A stretch of DNA of 64,000 nt from positions 416,465 through 480,464 of the forward strand of contig WYCW01000003.1 of the NCBI GenBank assembly GCA_011392765.1, read 5' to 3'. Shown here in pieces: positions 43,330 through 53,900 of this stretch. The position numbers and the translations under genes were made by a program. Position 1 is the stretch's first letter. Every line of letters starts with the position of its first letter. The stretch is from Candidatus Thiosymbion ectosymbiont of Catanema sp. Cochon2018 (lineage in GTDB: Bacteria > Pseudomonadota > Gammaproteobacteria > Chromatiales > Chromatiaceae). Under the pieces are notes generated by a model that was not told where the DNA came from, ran no database searches, and was given only the letters and a program-made list of their open reading frames with translations.

Positions 43330-44654
43330 ATGAACCTGATCGGGCGTTGGAGGCGGCGGATTTCCAAGCGCGAGAATTCGGAATCGGGGCAGCTTGCTCG
43401 GGCAATGGCCTTTTCGGTCCGTCTGGTCAGGGGCATTCTGGGAAAGTTCCAGGACGAGCAGCTACACCTGCAATCGACCAGTCTCGCCTATACGACCCTG
43501 CTCTCCCTGGTCCCCTTCCTGGCCGTCACCTTTTCCGTGCTCAAAGGCTTCGGGGTCCAGAACCAGCTCGAGCCCATGCTCATGCAGTCGCTGGAGCCCT
43601 TGGGCGACAAGGGTGCCGAGATCGGCCGCCATATCCTGACCTACGTGGGCAATCTCAACTTCGCCGTCCTGGGCTCCTTCGGTATCGCCCTGTTGTTCTG
43701 GACCGTCGTCTCGCTGCTCACGAAGGTGGAACAGTCCTTCAACAACATTTGGCACGTACCCGGCGTTCGCGCCTGGACCCGGCGGTTCAGTGACTATCTG
43801 AGCGTGGCCCTGGTGGGACCCGTATTCGTCTTTACCGCACTGGGTGTTACCGCCATCGTATTCCGCAGCGAGAATATCCACCAGGCCGTCGGTATCGAGC
43901 CCCTCGACCAGTTCATCATCGGGCTGGGCCGATTGGTTCCCTACTTGCTGGTGTGCCTGGCGTTCGCCTTTCTTTACGCCTTTCTCACCAATTACCGGGT
44001 GCGACTGATACCCGCTTTGGCGGGCGGCATCTTCGCCAGTGTGGCCTGGCATAGCGTTGCCTACCTGTTTGCCCGCCTGGTGGCCGGTTCCTCGAAATAT
44101 TCGGCCATCTACTCCGGTATGGCCGCGGCTGTGCTCTTCATCATCTGGCTCAATGTCGGCTGGCTGATCGTCCTGGTCGGTGCGCACATCGCCCGCTACA
44201 CCCAGCACCCCCACCTGTTGCGGCGCCACCTGGACGGTGCGAAGGTCGGGCAGGTCCATGACCCGGTACTCGCCCTCGATGTCATGACCGCGATCGGTCG
44301 CGCCCATTATGTGATGGACCCAAATGCACGCTCGCAGCCCTGACCGCAGGCGGTTGCCGCGGCTCGCCGGATCGAGTCGAGCAGCTTCTCCGATCCCTGC
44401 ATGAGGGGGGACTCATCGTGGCGACCAACGACGAACCCGAGGCTTATCTCCCCGCCCGTTCGATCGAGACCATCGACCTGCGGGAGATCCTGGATGCAGC
44501 ACGTGCGCGCGATGATGGATCGGCGCGACAGGCGGTGCAGGCGGTCGTCGCCGATATTGAAAAGGCCATCGTCGGGAGCCTGGAGGGCAAGACCCTGAAA
44601 GACCTGGTGGTGGCAGGTAGAGGGCAGCCTGCGCGCGCCGCCCCCTATTCCTAG
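43330..44654 (+). pseudogene. YihY/BrkB-family inner-membrane protein, frame change near the C-terminus
   Basis: 43330-44343 encodes 337 residues with about six membrane helices and the family signatures QSTSLAYTTLLSLVPFLAVT, KVEQSFNNIWHVP and IWLNVGWLIVLVGAHIARYT. The winged-helix-like C-terminal part normally follows, and it is present in the -1 frame up to 44654 (RVEQLLRSLHEGGLIVATND, then AYLPARSIETIDLREIL). The crossover is around 44319-44325, C CCA AAT, a formal -1 slippery heptamer, after which frame 1 stops at 44344. Either programmed frameshifting yields a long and a short form, or an indel shortened the gene. The family (formerly called RNase BN in error) has no firmly established function. 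Confidence 0.8.
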
Positions 44655-45091
44655 CGAAGCGTTGCCTCAGACCGACGAGGCGTGAGGCCCCAAAAGCCCC
44701 TCTCCCGTAAGGCCCCATCTCCTACGCCTAACCAGCCGTTGGAGAGCCGGGATAGGTCGAAATCGGGATCGGGATCGCAATCGGAATCTCGATTTCGATC
44801 CCGATCCCGATCCCGATCCCGATCCCGACAACGAGAGAGGTTAGACGTTTGCGAAATTTGACTCATTTGCACAAAATCTGGTCATTCAAGGAATCCTAGC
44901 GAGGCTTCACCTCAGACCGACGAGGCGTGAATTTTTGTACGGAAACCAAACAACCACGAACCGCACGAAAGGACACGAACCCTCATGCGTGTGAATTCGT
45001 ATTCTTTCGTGGTTTTCGTGTCTTTCGTGGTTCCTGTTCCCCGCGCCTGCAAAATTTGACTCATTTGTAACGATATTGGTAGCTACGAGAT
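44655..45091. repeat. Composite repeat, copy 3, and related repeats
   Basis: Copy 3 of the GACGAGGC + hexamer palindrome composite occupies about 44653-44829, overlapping the end of the yihY frame. A short GACGAGGC fragment follows at 44895-44932, then an inverted repeat at about 44952-45033 (ACGAACCGCACGAAAGGACA / GTGTCTTTCGTGGTTCC). TTTGACTCATTTG occurs at 44857 and 45054, next to repeat ends. No gene is seen. Confidence 0.75.
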
Positions 45092-45676
45092 ATGACCCGA
45101 AAATTTGTAGGCACAGCCCTTTTGCTGGCGCTGATCTGGCCCCCGGCCGGTATCGGCGAAGAGAAAGCCCAACCGGAATCAGCCACACCAACCAGTGTCG
45201 GCAAAGCGAAGGCTCAACCACAATCAGTTGCAGTAGAGGCCCATGGAGACTGGGCGCTGCAATGTCCGGAAGACACGCCCTGTCTCCTCGTGCAACACAT
45301 TTTTCTCAAGGGTAATCGAGAGAAACCGCTGCTAAGCTTCATCCTCCAGTTTTCAGATAAGCCGTCGCGCCTGGTGATCGCGATCCGAATTCCCCTGGGG
45401 GTCATGCTCACGCCTGGGATCGAGCTCGGCGTGGACGGGGCAAAGGCTTCCACCTATCCCTTCCACCATTGCCGACCCGAAGGTTGCCTGGCCATTTTTC
45501 CCGGGTCGAGGAAGCTCCGGAAAACCATCGAGCGGGGGCAGCAGGCGAACGTCGGCTACTACCTTACCAATGGTAAGAAATACAGCGTCCCGGTTTCTTT
45601 AAAGGGGATAACCGCAGGATTACGTGCGCTGGAGAAGGCGGCGAAGAGCGAGAGGGGCAACAACGGGTCAAGGTAG
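45092..45676 (+). CDS. IalB-like (invasion-associated locus B) periplasmic protein
   Basis: 194 residues with a signal peptide (MTRKFVGTALLLALIWPPAG, cleavage near GIG-E), a low-complexity linker with two AQPESAT / AQPQSVA units, then the IalB domain: HGDWALQCPEDTPCLLVQHI, IAIRIPLGVMLTPGIELGVD, FHHCRPEGCLAIF. The four cysteines of the family are present. In Bartonella, IalB aids erythrocyte invasion; in most proteobacteria the role is unknown. Confidence 0.85.
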   Translation: MTRKFVGTALLLALIWPPAGIGEEKAQPESATPTSVGKAKAQPQSVAVEAHGDWALQCPEDTPCLLVQHIFLKGNREKPLLSFILQFSDKPSRLVIAIRIPLGVMLTPGIELGVDGAKASTYPFHHCRPEGCLAIFPGSRKLRKTIERGQQANVGYYLTNGKKYSVPVSLKGITAGLRALEKAAKSERGNNGSR

Positions 45677-45681
45677 TGGTT

Positions 45682-45850
45682 AAGAGGCTGTCTAAAAAAG
45701 GGCTATAGGCGGTAGGCTGGATTGAGGAACGAAACCCAGCTTTTATAGACAAGTCCGGTTCGCCGGGTTTCGCCTGCCTGTCGGCAGACAGGTCCCTCGA
45801 CCCAGCCTACCGGCTTAAAATCAATGTGTTAGTTTTCAGACAGCCTCGGA
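45682..45850. repeat. Repeat with terminal GAGGCTGTCT inverted ends
   Basis: GAGGCTGTCTAAAAA at the left and the complement of TTTTCAGACAGCCTC at the right (about 45836-45850) make inverted ends. Inside are GTAGGCTGGATTGAGGAACG and a CCTGCCTGTCGGCAGACAGG palindrome. A related piece is at 23420-23480 and a solo end at 46517-46545 (GAGGCTGTCTAAAAACTAAC). Confidence 0.65.
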
Positions 45851-45909
45851 GGGAGAGGGAGTGAAATGCGCGGATTGTACCGTGTGGCAGTATAATGGGG
45901 GAGAGAAAA

Positions 45910-46485
45910 ATGCAACCGATTCAGCAATCAACCCGTTATGGAATCATTGAAGCCCTACCCGAAGGACTGACCGGAGAGCTCATAGACGGCCAAATCTATG
46001 CACAGTCACAGCCTGCTGCCGCACATATGGTTGCCGGTTCCATGCTTGGTGCTGAACTGGTTGGCCCTTTCTGCAAAGGCAAAGGAGGACCTGGCGGCTG
46101 GTGGATCATAGATGAGCCGGAGGTCCACTTCAAGCGAGATATTGATGTGACGGTACCGGACCTGGCTGGTTGGCGGCGTGAGTGCATGCCTTATCCACCG
46201 GAAAAAAGCCACCGCTTCGAGGTCGTTCCTGATTGGATCTGTGAGATCTTATCTCCATCCACGAAGAGTAGAGATCGTGAAGTCAAGATGCCACTGTATG
46301 CACACTATGGCGTACAGTATGTCTGGCTGATCGATCCGATCGAGCATGTTCTGGAGGCATACCGGCTCGACGCCGACGCCTGGTTGGAGATCGGCCGCTT
46401 CAGCAGTACCGATCATGTCTCCGTGTCGCCATTCGAGGCGATATCAATCGACCTGAAAGATCTATGGCTGCCAGTCAAGCTCTAA
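45910..46485 (+). CDS. Uma2-family endonuclease-like protein
   Basis: 191 residues from ATG 45910, preferred over 45895 because GGGGGAGAG lies 6-7 bases upstream. The Uma2 (DUF820) restriction-endonuclease-like fold is shown by GELIDGQIYAQSQPAAAH, the D-V-T-V-P-D-L-A-G-W strand, PDWICEILSPSTKSRDREVK (E and the later K of the PD-(D/E)XK core) and the YGVQYVWLIDP strand. These proteins are often amplified in cyanobacteria and sulfur bacteria; their biological role is unclear. Confidence 0.88.
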   Translation: MQPIQQSTRYGIIEALPEGLTGELIDGQIYAQSQPAAAHMVAGSMLGAELVGPFCKGKGGPGGWWIIDEPEVHFKRDIDVTVPDLAGWRRECMPYPPEKSHRFEVVPDWICEILSPSTKSRDREVKMPLYAHYGVQYVWLIDPIEHVLEAYRLDADAWLEIGRFSSTDHVSVSPFEAISIDLKDLWLPVKL

Positions 46486-46595
46486 CCGATTAATCCGATA
46501 GGAAATCAAGGCCCTTTGAGAGGCTGTCTAAAAACTAACACATTGACGTATCGAGGGTGGGCGCGATCCGCGAGGCCCTGGGGTCGCTGCTCACT

Positions 46596-46877
46596 TCATA
46601 GGCCCAGTTCACTGTGCGAGCCCAGGCGCACGAGCCGCAACACCCCGTCATCCAACATGTGGTAGATCAATACCAAGTCGGGTCTGATATGGCAGTCTCG
46701 GTGGTCTTTCCAGTCGCCGGTCAGCGTATGGTCACGGTGACGCGGTTCAAGCGGCTGCTCGCAGGCCAGGGCCTGCACGACGGGTATCAGGTCTACATCG
46801 AGGGTAGTGCGGTGCTGCCCTTTGGCCTCGCGTTTGTAGTCGCGCTTGAACTGACCGGTGCGCTCAATCCTCCGCAT
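46596..46877 (-). CDS. YafQ-type RelE-superfamily toxin
   Basis: About 93 residues starting MRRIERTGQFKRDYKREAKG (ATG 46877; an ATG at 46886 is also possible). The YafQ pattern is clear: RDHTLTGDWKDHRDCHIRPD followed by LVLIYHMLDDGVLRLVRLGSHSELG. In E. coli the catalytic residues include histidines in the H-x-L-x-G-x-W and H-S-E-L regions, both present here. It cleaves mRNA in the ribosomal A site. It overlaps the upstream antitoxin gene by about 14-23 bases, so translation is coupled. Confidence 0.9.
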   Translation of the reverse strand: MRRIERTGQFKRDYKREAKGQHRTTLDVDLIPVVQALACEQPLEPRHRDHTLTGDWKDHRDCHIRPDLVLIYHMLDDGVLRLVRLGSHSELGL

Positions 46878-47127
46878 GCAGGTCATCCATCAGGGCTTGA
46901 ATGCTGTCGAAGCTCTTCAAGTTACCAGCGCGGGCCTCGCGCATGGCCGCGATGGTGGTTTCGTTCGGCACGAGTGGCTCGAACGGTAGCGCCTTTTCGC
47001 GGGCAACACGCGTGAGCATGATGCGGAAGGCGTCGGAGATAGTCAGCCCCATCGCTGCCAGCACGGCGGACGCTTCTTCTTTGATGTGCTCATCGATGCG
47101 GGCACGGACAACGGCATTTGCAGGCAT
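46864..47127 (-). CDS. DinJ/RelB-type antitoxin
   Basis: 87 residues. The N-terminal ribbon-helix-helix (AVVRARIDEHIKEEASAVLA AMG, then LTISDAFRIMLTRVAREKAL) is the RelB/DinJ DNA-binding dimer; the C-terminal part would wrap the toxin. The gene precedes and overlaps the YafQ-type toxin gene, the standard operon order. The pair looks intact. Confidence 0.92.
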   Translation of the reverse strand: MPANAVVRARIDEHIKEEASAVLAAMGLTISDAFRIMLTRVAREKALPFEPLVPNETTIAAMREARAGNLKSFDSIQALMDDLHAED

Positions 47128-47311
47128 GGTTTGATCCTCCTAACTATTGAGCCATATTGTAGCCCACATAGCTAAATGTAGTGACCTGCAAACATCGAGC
47201 GTTCAGCCTGCAAAGCGAATAGTCACCAGGCACCGGCTGCACGCCTAGCCCCGGTTGCGTTTAGTTGCGGCAAAAAATGCAACAATCGCGCGGGCGCACG
47301 AATACTTACCA

Positions 47312-50299
47312 TCAACCGCCGTGACCAACCAGGGTAAAACCCGCCCAGGCTTTGGGGTGCGAGAAGCTGCCGGTTCGAATGATAGCGAGCTGACTGTCGC
47401 GCAATGCGCCTGCTATCGACCGTCTACCGTGGGAGAGCTTCTTGAAGGTGCGCACCAGGAGATCGAGTGTGGTCAATGAGGGGACTTCCCAATGGCTGAC
47501 GAGTAGGTTTCTGGCCCCCGCAAAGAAGAAATTGCGCGCCAGGCCGGAAAGTGCCTCGCCGCCGCTTTCCTTGCCGCCACCGCCGGTATCACAGGCGGAC
47601 AGCACGACCAGATCCGCATCCATCTTCAGATTGGTTGCCACTTCGCTCGCCAGCAGAAGACCGGCGGCTGCAGGTCCTGATCCTCCGCCCGGGGTCGTAA
47701 GCAGGGCGGCATCAGGCAGGCATTCCAGCTTGCTCGGCAGCAGCCCGTGGGTGGCAAAGGAGATATAGCGATAGTCGGTCAGATCGCGCCGGCGTACCGC
47801 GGGTACCGTAAAGGCACGCTGCAGAATCAGGTCCCGCGAGCCGGCACCGAGGGCGCCGGCGCTTTCCTTCAATTCGAGCGCGGTATTGGGTAAGCGCGCA
47901 AAATTTGCGATCAGGGATGCCTGTCTGCGACAGGTTGACGTCCGCGGCATACCTACCGCCGACATCAGGGTCGCCGTCCTGCCTTGGGGAATGGGGTCGC
48001 CGAAGCCTACGAAAGGCTTCGGGGCCTTGGACGGGGGTGTATCGCGCAGGCTCACGAAAGATTGTACGGCCGGAGACAGGGTCAGGGCGTGGCGTGCAAT
48101 CATCCAGGGGACCGCAGAATAGTCCAGACCCTTCACTCTCGGCGGTACGTCCGTCACCAGCATGGCGAAGGGCAAGCTGAGCAGGTCTCCCGTCGGGATG
48201 GTGATGAGGTGGTACTTGGCGCGGACTGCGCCGGCGACCGGTCCGAACAGATGCCGATAGAGGGCATAGGCCCGGTCGACCGGATACGCCGGTATCTCGA
48301 GGTCTTCCACCGGCCATCTCAGCTCACGCACGAAGCGCCGCACCTGGGAGCGCGACAGCCCGATGGGGTAGACCTCGACATTATTTCGATCGACCAGGAA
48401 TCCGACTCCGCCGGCGGCACCGATGAGAATATGCGATAAGGCCTCGTTTGCGCGGAGCCGTTGCTGCACCTCCGCGGTGGAAACAGGCTCGAACAGGACC
48501 AGCTGATTGTAGCCGGGAGAGGCTGATTGCACCTGCAACTCGAGCGCCCCGATCCGGGCATTGATCTCATCCCAACGACGCTTGAGTCGCTCGCGATCGC
48601 CTGAGCCAAGGTCCAGGTCTCTTCGAACCCGCTCGCGCCGCGCCTGGGCGTCCTGCAGCTGTCGAAGCAGGGTCCCGATCTTCGCGCTCCCGGACTGGAG
48701 ACGCGCGTGGACCTGGGCAATCTGCCGGGTCACCAAAGGGCTTGTCACCACCTGCGCCGCTTCGAACAGCTCGCCGGCGAGCCGCTTACCGCCGAGTCCG
48801 TCGACGTGCTTTACGCCGATTTGAAAGTATGGGAACACAGCATCCACATCCACATTGCCGCCCTGTTCACTGATGATCTCGAAGCCTTCCCGAAATGCGC
48901 TCAATGCCCGGCGCTCATGGCCCCGACGGGCATGCACCCGACCCAGCGCCAAGAAGGCCAGCCCCCCGGCGCGGGTACTGCCGGTCAGGGTACGTTCGGT
49001 GGCAACGGCAGAGTCGAGCAGGCGCTGGGCGGCGGCCAGATCGCCGCGCTCTTCCGCGATCTGCGCAGCGAGCATGTCGATCTCCACGGCCCAATCCCGC
49101 GGTGCCTCGGCATCGGCATCGAAGAACCTGCGTGCCTGCCGCAATGCCGCCTCGGCAGCGTCCGGACGCCCTTGGAGCAGCAGGGTCTTGGCCTTTACAT
49201 AGACCGGCTTGACCGCATTGCCGCGGGCCGAGGTTTCCTCGCCGCGGAGCAATACCGAGCCGGTGGTCCCAATGGCCAACCCGCTACGGGCGGTGAATTC
49301 ACGCCCACTCTCCAGATCCCGCCGCATGCTCGACGAGGCATAGCCCTGCCGTTGAAATAGGTTCTTTGCGCGTTCCGCTTCGACGACCGCTTTGCGGTTC
49401 TTGCGCTGATTGGCCAAATGCATCGAGCGGTAGGCATCGAGACGGGCCTGCTCGATGGCCGGGAAGTCGGAATCTGCGAGCCTCGCTTCCGCACGATCGA
49501 ACATGGCATCGGCGGCCTTGAATTTTTCCTGATTACTGAGCTCTAAACCTAAGTGCATGCTCAGGAATGCGACCAGATCCGGCCGCTGTGCCTCGGCCTG
49601 CAACAGGGCCTTGCGATACTGCTGCTCAGCGAGCGCATATTGGCCGCGTCGATTGTAGTAGCGGGCCAGACGGCGTAACCCTTTGTATTGGATGATATTG
49701 CCGACGTCGAAATCGGAACTCGCGATCAGCCCTTCCAGGCGCCGCATCTCTGCGGACAATCCACCAGGACCGGCGTCACCCCGAACCCGCCCGCTGACCA
49801 CACCGATGCCCCGCTCCAGCGGTTGGAACGCCCCCGGAATTCCATCACCGAGGTAGATGCGTTCCCCGATCCGCGCAACCACTGCCTGATAGGGCCAATC
49901 TCCCGAGCGCAGAGTACAGTCCAGGGCCAGCGCTTCGACCCCATCCAGGATGGACGTGGGGTGAACCGTGCCGCACCGGGCAAACTGATCCAGGCGCAGC
50001 CGCCACCAGCTGTTCGAGACCAAGGCTTGCGGGGAATTCGAGCGCGCATCGACGACGAACACCGAGCCGCTCGGATGGTCCCAGCCTCCGCATTGGAGAC
50101 TGAAATAACCGGCACCGGCCTCCGCAATCTTCGCCGGTGCCTCCCGCCTGTACAGGGTGCAGGGATCATTTTTTTGGTTGGTCCCGACCTCGAACTGACT
50201 ACCGGAAACATCGGGTATGTCCAACGGTGAGGCACATCCCAGGAGACAAAGCGTCACCAGGAGCACCATGATACCGGTCACTCGCACATTCAGGTCCAT
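47312..50299 (-). CDS. CHAT-domain lipoprotein with TPR-like repeats
   Basis: About 995 residues from ATG 50299 (GAGGG 7 bases upstream; ATG 50317 also possible). The N-terminus is a lipoprotein signal, ITGIMVLLVTLCLLGCAS-like, with lipobox LLGC, so the mature protein should be membrane-anchored. Residues about 190-560 are helical TPR-like repeats (YYNRRGQYALAEQQYRKALL; SMHLGLELSNQEKFKAADAM). The C-terminal third is a CHAT (caspase-like) peptidase domain with the likely catalytic dyad in SFATHGLLPS (His) and VVLSACDTGGGG (Cys), then GLARNFFFAGARNLLVSHW. Genes of this type often accompany TPS adhesin loci in sulfur bacteria and cyanobacteria; here it lies downstream of tpsA on the same strand. 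Its substrate is unknown. Confidence 0.9.
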   Translation of the reverse strand: MDLNVRVTGIMVLLVTLCLLGCASPLDIPDVSGSQFEVGTNQKNDPCTLYRREAPAKIAEAGAGYFSLQCGGWDHPSGSVFVVDARSNSPQALVSNSWWRLRLDQFARCGTVHPTSILDGVEALALDCTLRSGDWPYQAVVARIGERIYLGDGIPGAFQPLERGIGVVSGRVRGDAGPGGLSAEMRRLEGLIASSDFDVGNIIQYKGLRRLARYYNRRGQYALAEQQYRKALLQAEAQRPDLVAFLSMHLGLELSNQEKFKAADAMFDRAEARLADSDFPAIEQARLDAYRSMHLANQRKNRKAVVEAERAKNLFQRQGYASSSMRRDLESGREFTARSGLAIGTTGSVLLRGEETSARGNAVKPVYVKAKTLLLQGRPDAAEAALRQARRFFDADAEAPRDWAVEIDMLAAQIAEERGDLAAAQRLLDSAVATERTLTGSTRAGGLAFLALGRVHARRGHERRALSAFREGFEIISEQGGNVDVDAVFPYFQIGVKHVDGLGGKRLAGELFEAAQVVTSPLVTRQIAQVHARLQSGSAKIGTLLRQLQDAQARRERVRRDLDLGSGDRERLKRRWDEINARIGALELQVQSASPGYNQLVLFEPVSTAEVQQRLRANEALSHILIGAAGGVGFLVDRNNVEVYPIGLSRSQVRRFVRELRWPVEDLEIPAYPVDRAYALYRHLFGPVAGAVRAKYHLITIPTGDLLSLPFAMLVTDVPPRVKGLDYSAVPWMIARHALTLSPAVQSFVSLRDTPPSKAPKPFVGFGDPIPQGRTATLMSAVGMPRTSTCRRQASLIANFARLPNTALELKESAGALGAGSRDLILQRAFTVPAVRRRDLTDYRYISFATHGLLPSKLECLPDAALLTTPGGGSGPAAAGLLLASEVATNLKMDADLVVLSACDTGGGGKESGGEALSGLARNFFFAGARNLLVSHWEVPSLTTLDLLVRTFKKLSHGRRSIAGALRDSQLAIIRTGSFSHPKAWAGFTLVGHGG

Positions 50300-50356
50300 C
50301 CGACAGCCCTCGTTCATGCCGCCTGCCAATTCCTCAATGCCGTTAAGTTAAGCGGT

Positions 50357-50384
50357 AGTCTCCGGCTCCCACGCTCCGGAGACT
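50357..50384. terminator. Hairpin between Rpn remnant and CHAT gene
   Basis: AGTCTCCGG (50357-50365) and CCGGAGACT (50376-50384) make a perfect 9-bp stem with a 10-base loop. No T run follows on either strand. It lies about 60 bases upstream of the CHAT gene start and may be a transcription or RNA-processing signal. Confidence 0.35.
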
Positions 50385-50453
50385 GTGACCAGCGTCATGA
50401 AACCTTGTCCCGAGCGGAGCGAGGGATCTCGGCCGCTGGAACGTGGGAACGAG

Positions 50454-50954
50454 TCAGGAAATATCGGTTGACGTGGACCGTGCCTGACGCAAGACGCGTA
50501 GCCAAGCGGCACCGTCGGGGCAGGAGAGGAGTGCATCGCCGAGATCCGATAGCTGCAGCGGGTCGACAATCCCCGTCAGGAGCGGCTCGGTCTGCGTGGC
50601 AATCGCGGGACCGAAGCGATGGCGGACTTGGCGGGCGAGTAGGTGGCGCATCTCTTGGCGGCCCTGTTCCAAGCCCCGTTCCAAGCCCCGTTCCAAACCT
50701 TGCTCCAGGCCTCGCTCCAGACCCTGTTCCAAACCCTCGCGTTTCCATTGGTCGGTCCAGCTCTCTACGCGATTGGCCAACATGTCATGTACCTCATGCA
50801 AATCGCTCAGTGACTCGAATTCTACGCCCGAAAGTCGCTTGGGCAGAAAGACCCGGTTGAACCACACGGTAAAGGCCCGCCGCAGGCTGGTCTGCTCCGG
50901 GGCCTTGAGCCATTCGACCAAGGCATGGAGGTTTGAATCGTCACTTAACGGCAT
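50454..50954 (-). pseudogene. C-terminal remnant of an Rpn-family (PD-(D/E)XK) nuclease
   Basis: 166 codons. The segment AFTVWFNRVFLPKRL followed by a LADL-like ESLSDLHEVHDMLANRVESW and a run of GLEQGLERGLEQ repeats is the typical C-terminal half of Rpn/transposase-31-type recombination-promoting nucleases. The N-terminal nuclease domain (about 120-150 residues with the D and E-x-K/Q core) is missing, as tpsA ends only 16 bases upstream. It is therefore unlikely to cut DNA. The Gln/Glu-Gly-Leu repeats are encoded by nearly identical 12-base units. Confidence 0.7.
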
Positions 50955-50969
50955 CGATCCCCAGCGTAC

Positions 50970-53900
50970 TCACTCCTCTTCATCTTCCTCCTCACCTTCC
51001 TCTTCGTCATCATACGTCTTGTTCCATCCCCAGATAGCCTCATTGGCGCCGCTCAAATACACCAAATTCAGCTCCTCATCCAGGGCGTACTCGGGAATCG
51101 CGTAGGCCTCGGCCAGGTTGTCGAAGAAGCTGCGCGTCAACTGAAGTGTGGAATCGATGGTCTCTTGATACCGGAATCCCCGTAGGTGTTCGTTCTCCGC
51201 AATTATACGACCGCCGACCTCGAGATCGATGCTGCCCTTCTTCCCCGACTCGATCTTTTCGCATATAAGAAGGTTGCTGTCGGATCCCACGGTGGTCACT
51301 TCGATATTACCAGTTGCCGTGATACCGGTCAGCGGGTTGGCCCCTGCGCTCGTGCCGATCCTCAGGCTGCTTTCCTGCTTCAAGAATACGCCGCCGTTTT
51401 CGGCCTTCGCGGCTACGGTACCGACATCGATCCGTATTGCACCCGGCTCGTCAGGTGTACCCGCCTTGCCGATCGCCCCGCCACTGAGCAGAGCCAGCGT
51501 CCCTCCTTTCTGCGTCGTATCCTTGCAGTGCGTTCCTTGGTTATGGGTCGTGGTTCGCAGCAGACCATCGGAGCCCTGCCGGATAGATCCGCCTGCGGAG
51601 AGCGCCAAGTCACCTGAGCCGGTCTCGACCAGACCGCCTATAACCAGATCGCCGAAGGTGGTTCTGAGCAGAATGTCACCGTTGGAGGCAGTGCGGACAC
51701 CCCCCGTTCCGACGGTCATCTCGCTACCCGCCGTTATTTTGATATCCGCTCCCGCTGCTGCCTCGATTCCGATCTTCGAGGCCAAGATAACCGCATCGGT
51801 TTCGGCAAGGTGGATGCCGCCGGAACGGGTCGTTCGGGCATTGATCGTGCCTGCGGCGGTGTCGATATCGGCGGTCTCACCCGGCGCACCGATGCCGGTG
51901 GCCGCGGTCAGCTCGAGGTCGCCACCGACGAGGTTTTCCACCTCACGGCCATTCTTAACCTCGGAGTCGGCGTCGGTGATCGCTCCGCCTGTAGTGATAG
52001 CAATGGCGTTGGTGCCGGCATCGACTCGACCCAATCCGAGGTTGTCCTTCTCAGCAATGAAAATGCTGCCGCCAGTGGTCTGCGCATCGACCTTCTCCAC
52101 AGCAGTGTCGATATCGGCGGTTTCGCCCTCCGCACCGATGCCGGTAGCCGCGGTCAGCTCGAGGTCGCCACCGACCAGGTTCTCGTTGTCCTTGCCTTCC
52201 GCCGTGGTGTTGTCGCTGATCGCCCCCTTCTCAGCGGTGACCAGGATGGGATCGGTGCCGGTCTCGATACGTCCCAATGCGACATTACCCTGTGCCCTGA
52301 GGGTGGTGCCTCTTTCCGCCTTATAGAGAGTGCCGTCGGCCATGCCGATGTCGCCGCTTGTGGCGGTAGCGGTGATAGCGCCGCCCGACGTGACGTTGCC
52401 GGCAGCGGTATGCCCGATGCCGGTACCGCCCGTGAGGGTAATATCACTACCTCCGCTGGTGGCCGCGGCAAGGCTCAACAGGTTCGCTGCTTCAAGATTC
52501 AGCTCACCGCCGGCGGTGACCCCGGCATTGACTTGCAGATCGTTGGCCGTAGTGGTCAAGTTGATCGCCCCACTCCCGGCGGTAACGACGTTCTGGGCTA
52601 TCGTCATGGCACCGCCGGCGGTGACCTCAATAGGCCCACCCCCGCTGCCGGTAGTCACCGACGCCGTGTTACCCAACTGCATCCCGTCGGTTTCGGCAAG
52701 GTAGATACCGCCCGATTCGGTGGCAGCATCGATGGTATTCGCAGCAGTGTCGATATCGGCGGCCTCGCCCTCCGCGCCGATACCGGTAGCCGCAATCAGC
52801 TTGATGTCTCCACCGACCAGGTTTTCGTTGCCTGCACCTTCCACCACGGTGTTGTCGCTGATCGCCCCTTTCTCAACGGTGACCAGGATGGGATTGGTGC
52901 CGGTCTCGATACGACCCAATTTAACGTCGCGCTGAGCCCTGAGGGTGGTGCCTCTTTCCGCCTTGTAGAGAGTGCCGTCGGCCATGCCGATGTCGCCGCT
53001 TGTGGCGGTAGCGGTGATAGCGCCGCCCGACGTGACATTGCCGGCAGCGGTATGCCCGATGCCGGTACCGCCCGTGAGGGTAATATCACTACCTCCGCTG
53101 GTGGCCGCGGCAAGGCTCAACAGGTTCGCTGCTTCAAGATTCAGCTCACCGCCGGCCGTGACCCCGGCATTGACCTGCAGATCGTTGGCCGTAGTGGTCA
53201 AGTTGATCGCCCCACTCCCGGCGGTAACGACGTTCTGGGCTATAGTCATGGCACCGCCGGCGGTGACTTCGATGGCTCCGCCTCCACTACCGGTCGTCAC
53301 CGACGCCGTGTTACCCAACTGCACCCCGTCGGTTTCGGCAAGGTAGATACCGCCCGATTCGGTGGCAACATCGATGGTATTCGCAGCAGTGTCGATATCG
53401 GCGGCCTCGCCCTCCGCACCGATACCGGTAGCCGCAGTCAGCTTGATATCACCACCGACCAGGTTTTCGTTGCCCGCACCTTCCACCACGGTGTTGTCGC
53501 TGATCGCCCCCTTCTCAGCCGTGACAGTGATGGGATTAGTGCCGACCTCGATACGTCCCAAGTTAACATCGCGCTGAGCCCTGAGGGTGGTGCTCCCTCC
53601 CGCCTGGTAGAGAGTGCCGTCGGCCATGCCGATGTCGTTGTTCTTGGCCGTGGCGGTGATGGCACCGCCGGCGGTGACATCTCCGGCAGCGGTGTGCCCG
53701 ATGCCGGCGCCACCGGTGAGATTGACACTGCTTCCGCCTTCAACGGCTGCGGCAAGGTTCAACAGATCCGCCGATTCGAGATCCAGCTCACCGCCGGCCG
53801 TGACCGCTTGGTTGATCTGCAGCTTGCCTACCTTGGTGGTCAGGCTGATTGCTCCACTTCCCTTGGTGGTAATGGCCTGCCCTACGGTCATGGCACCGCC

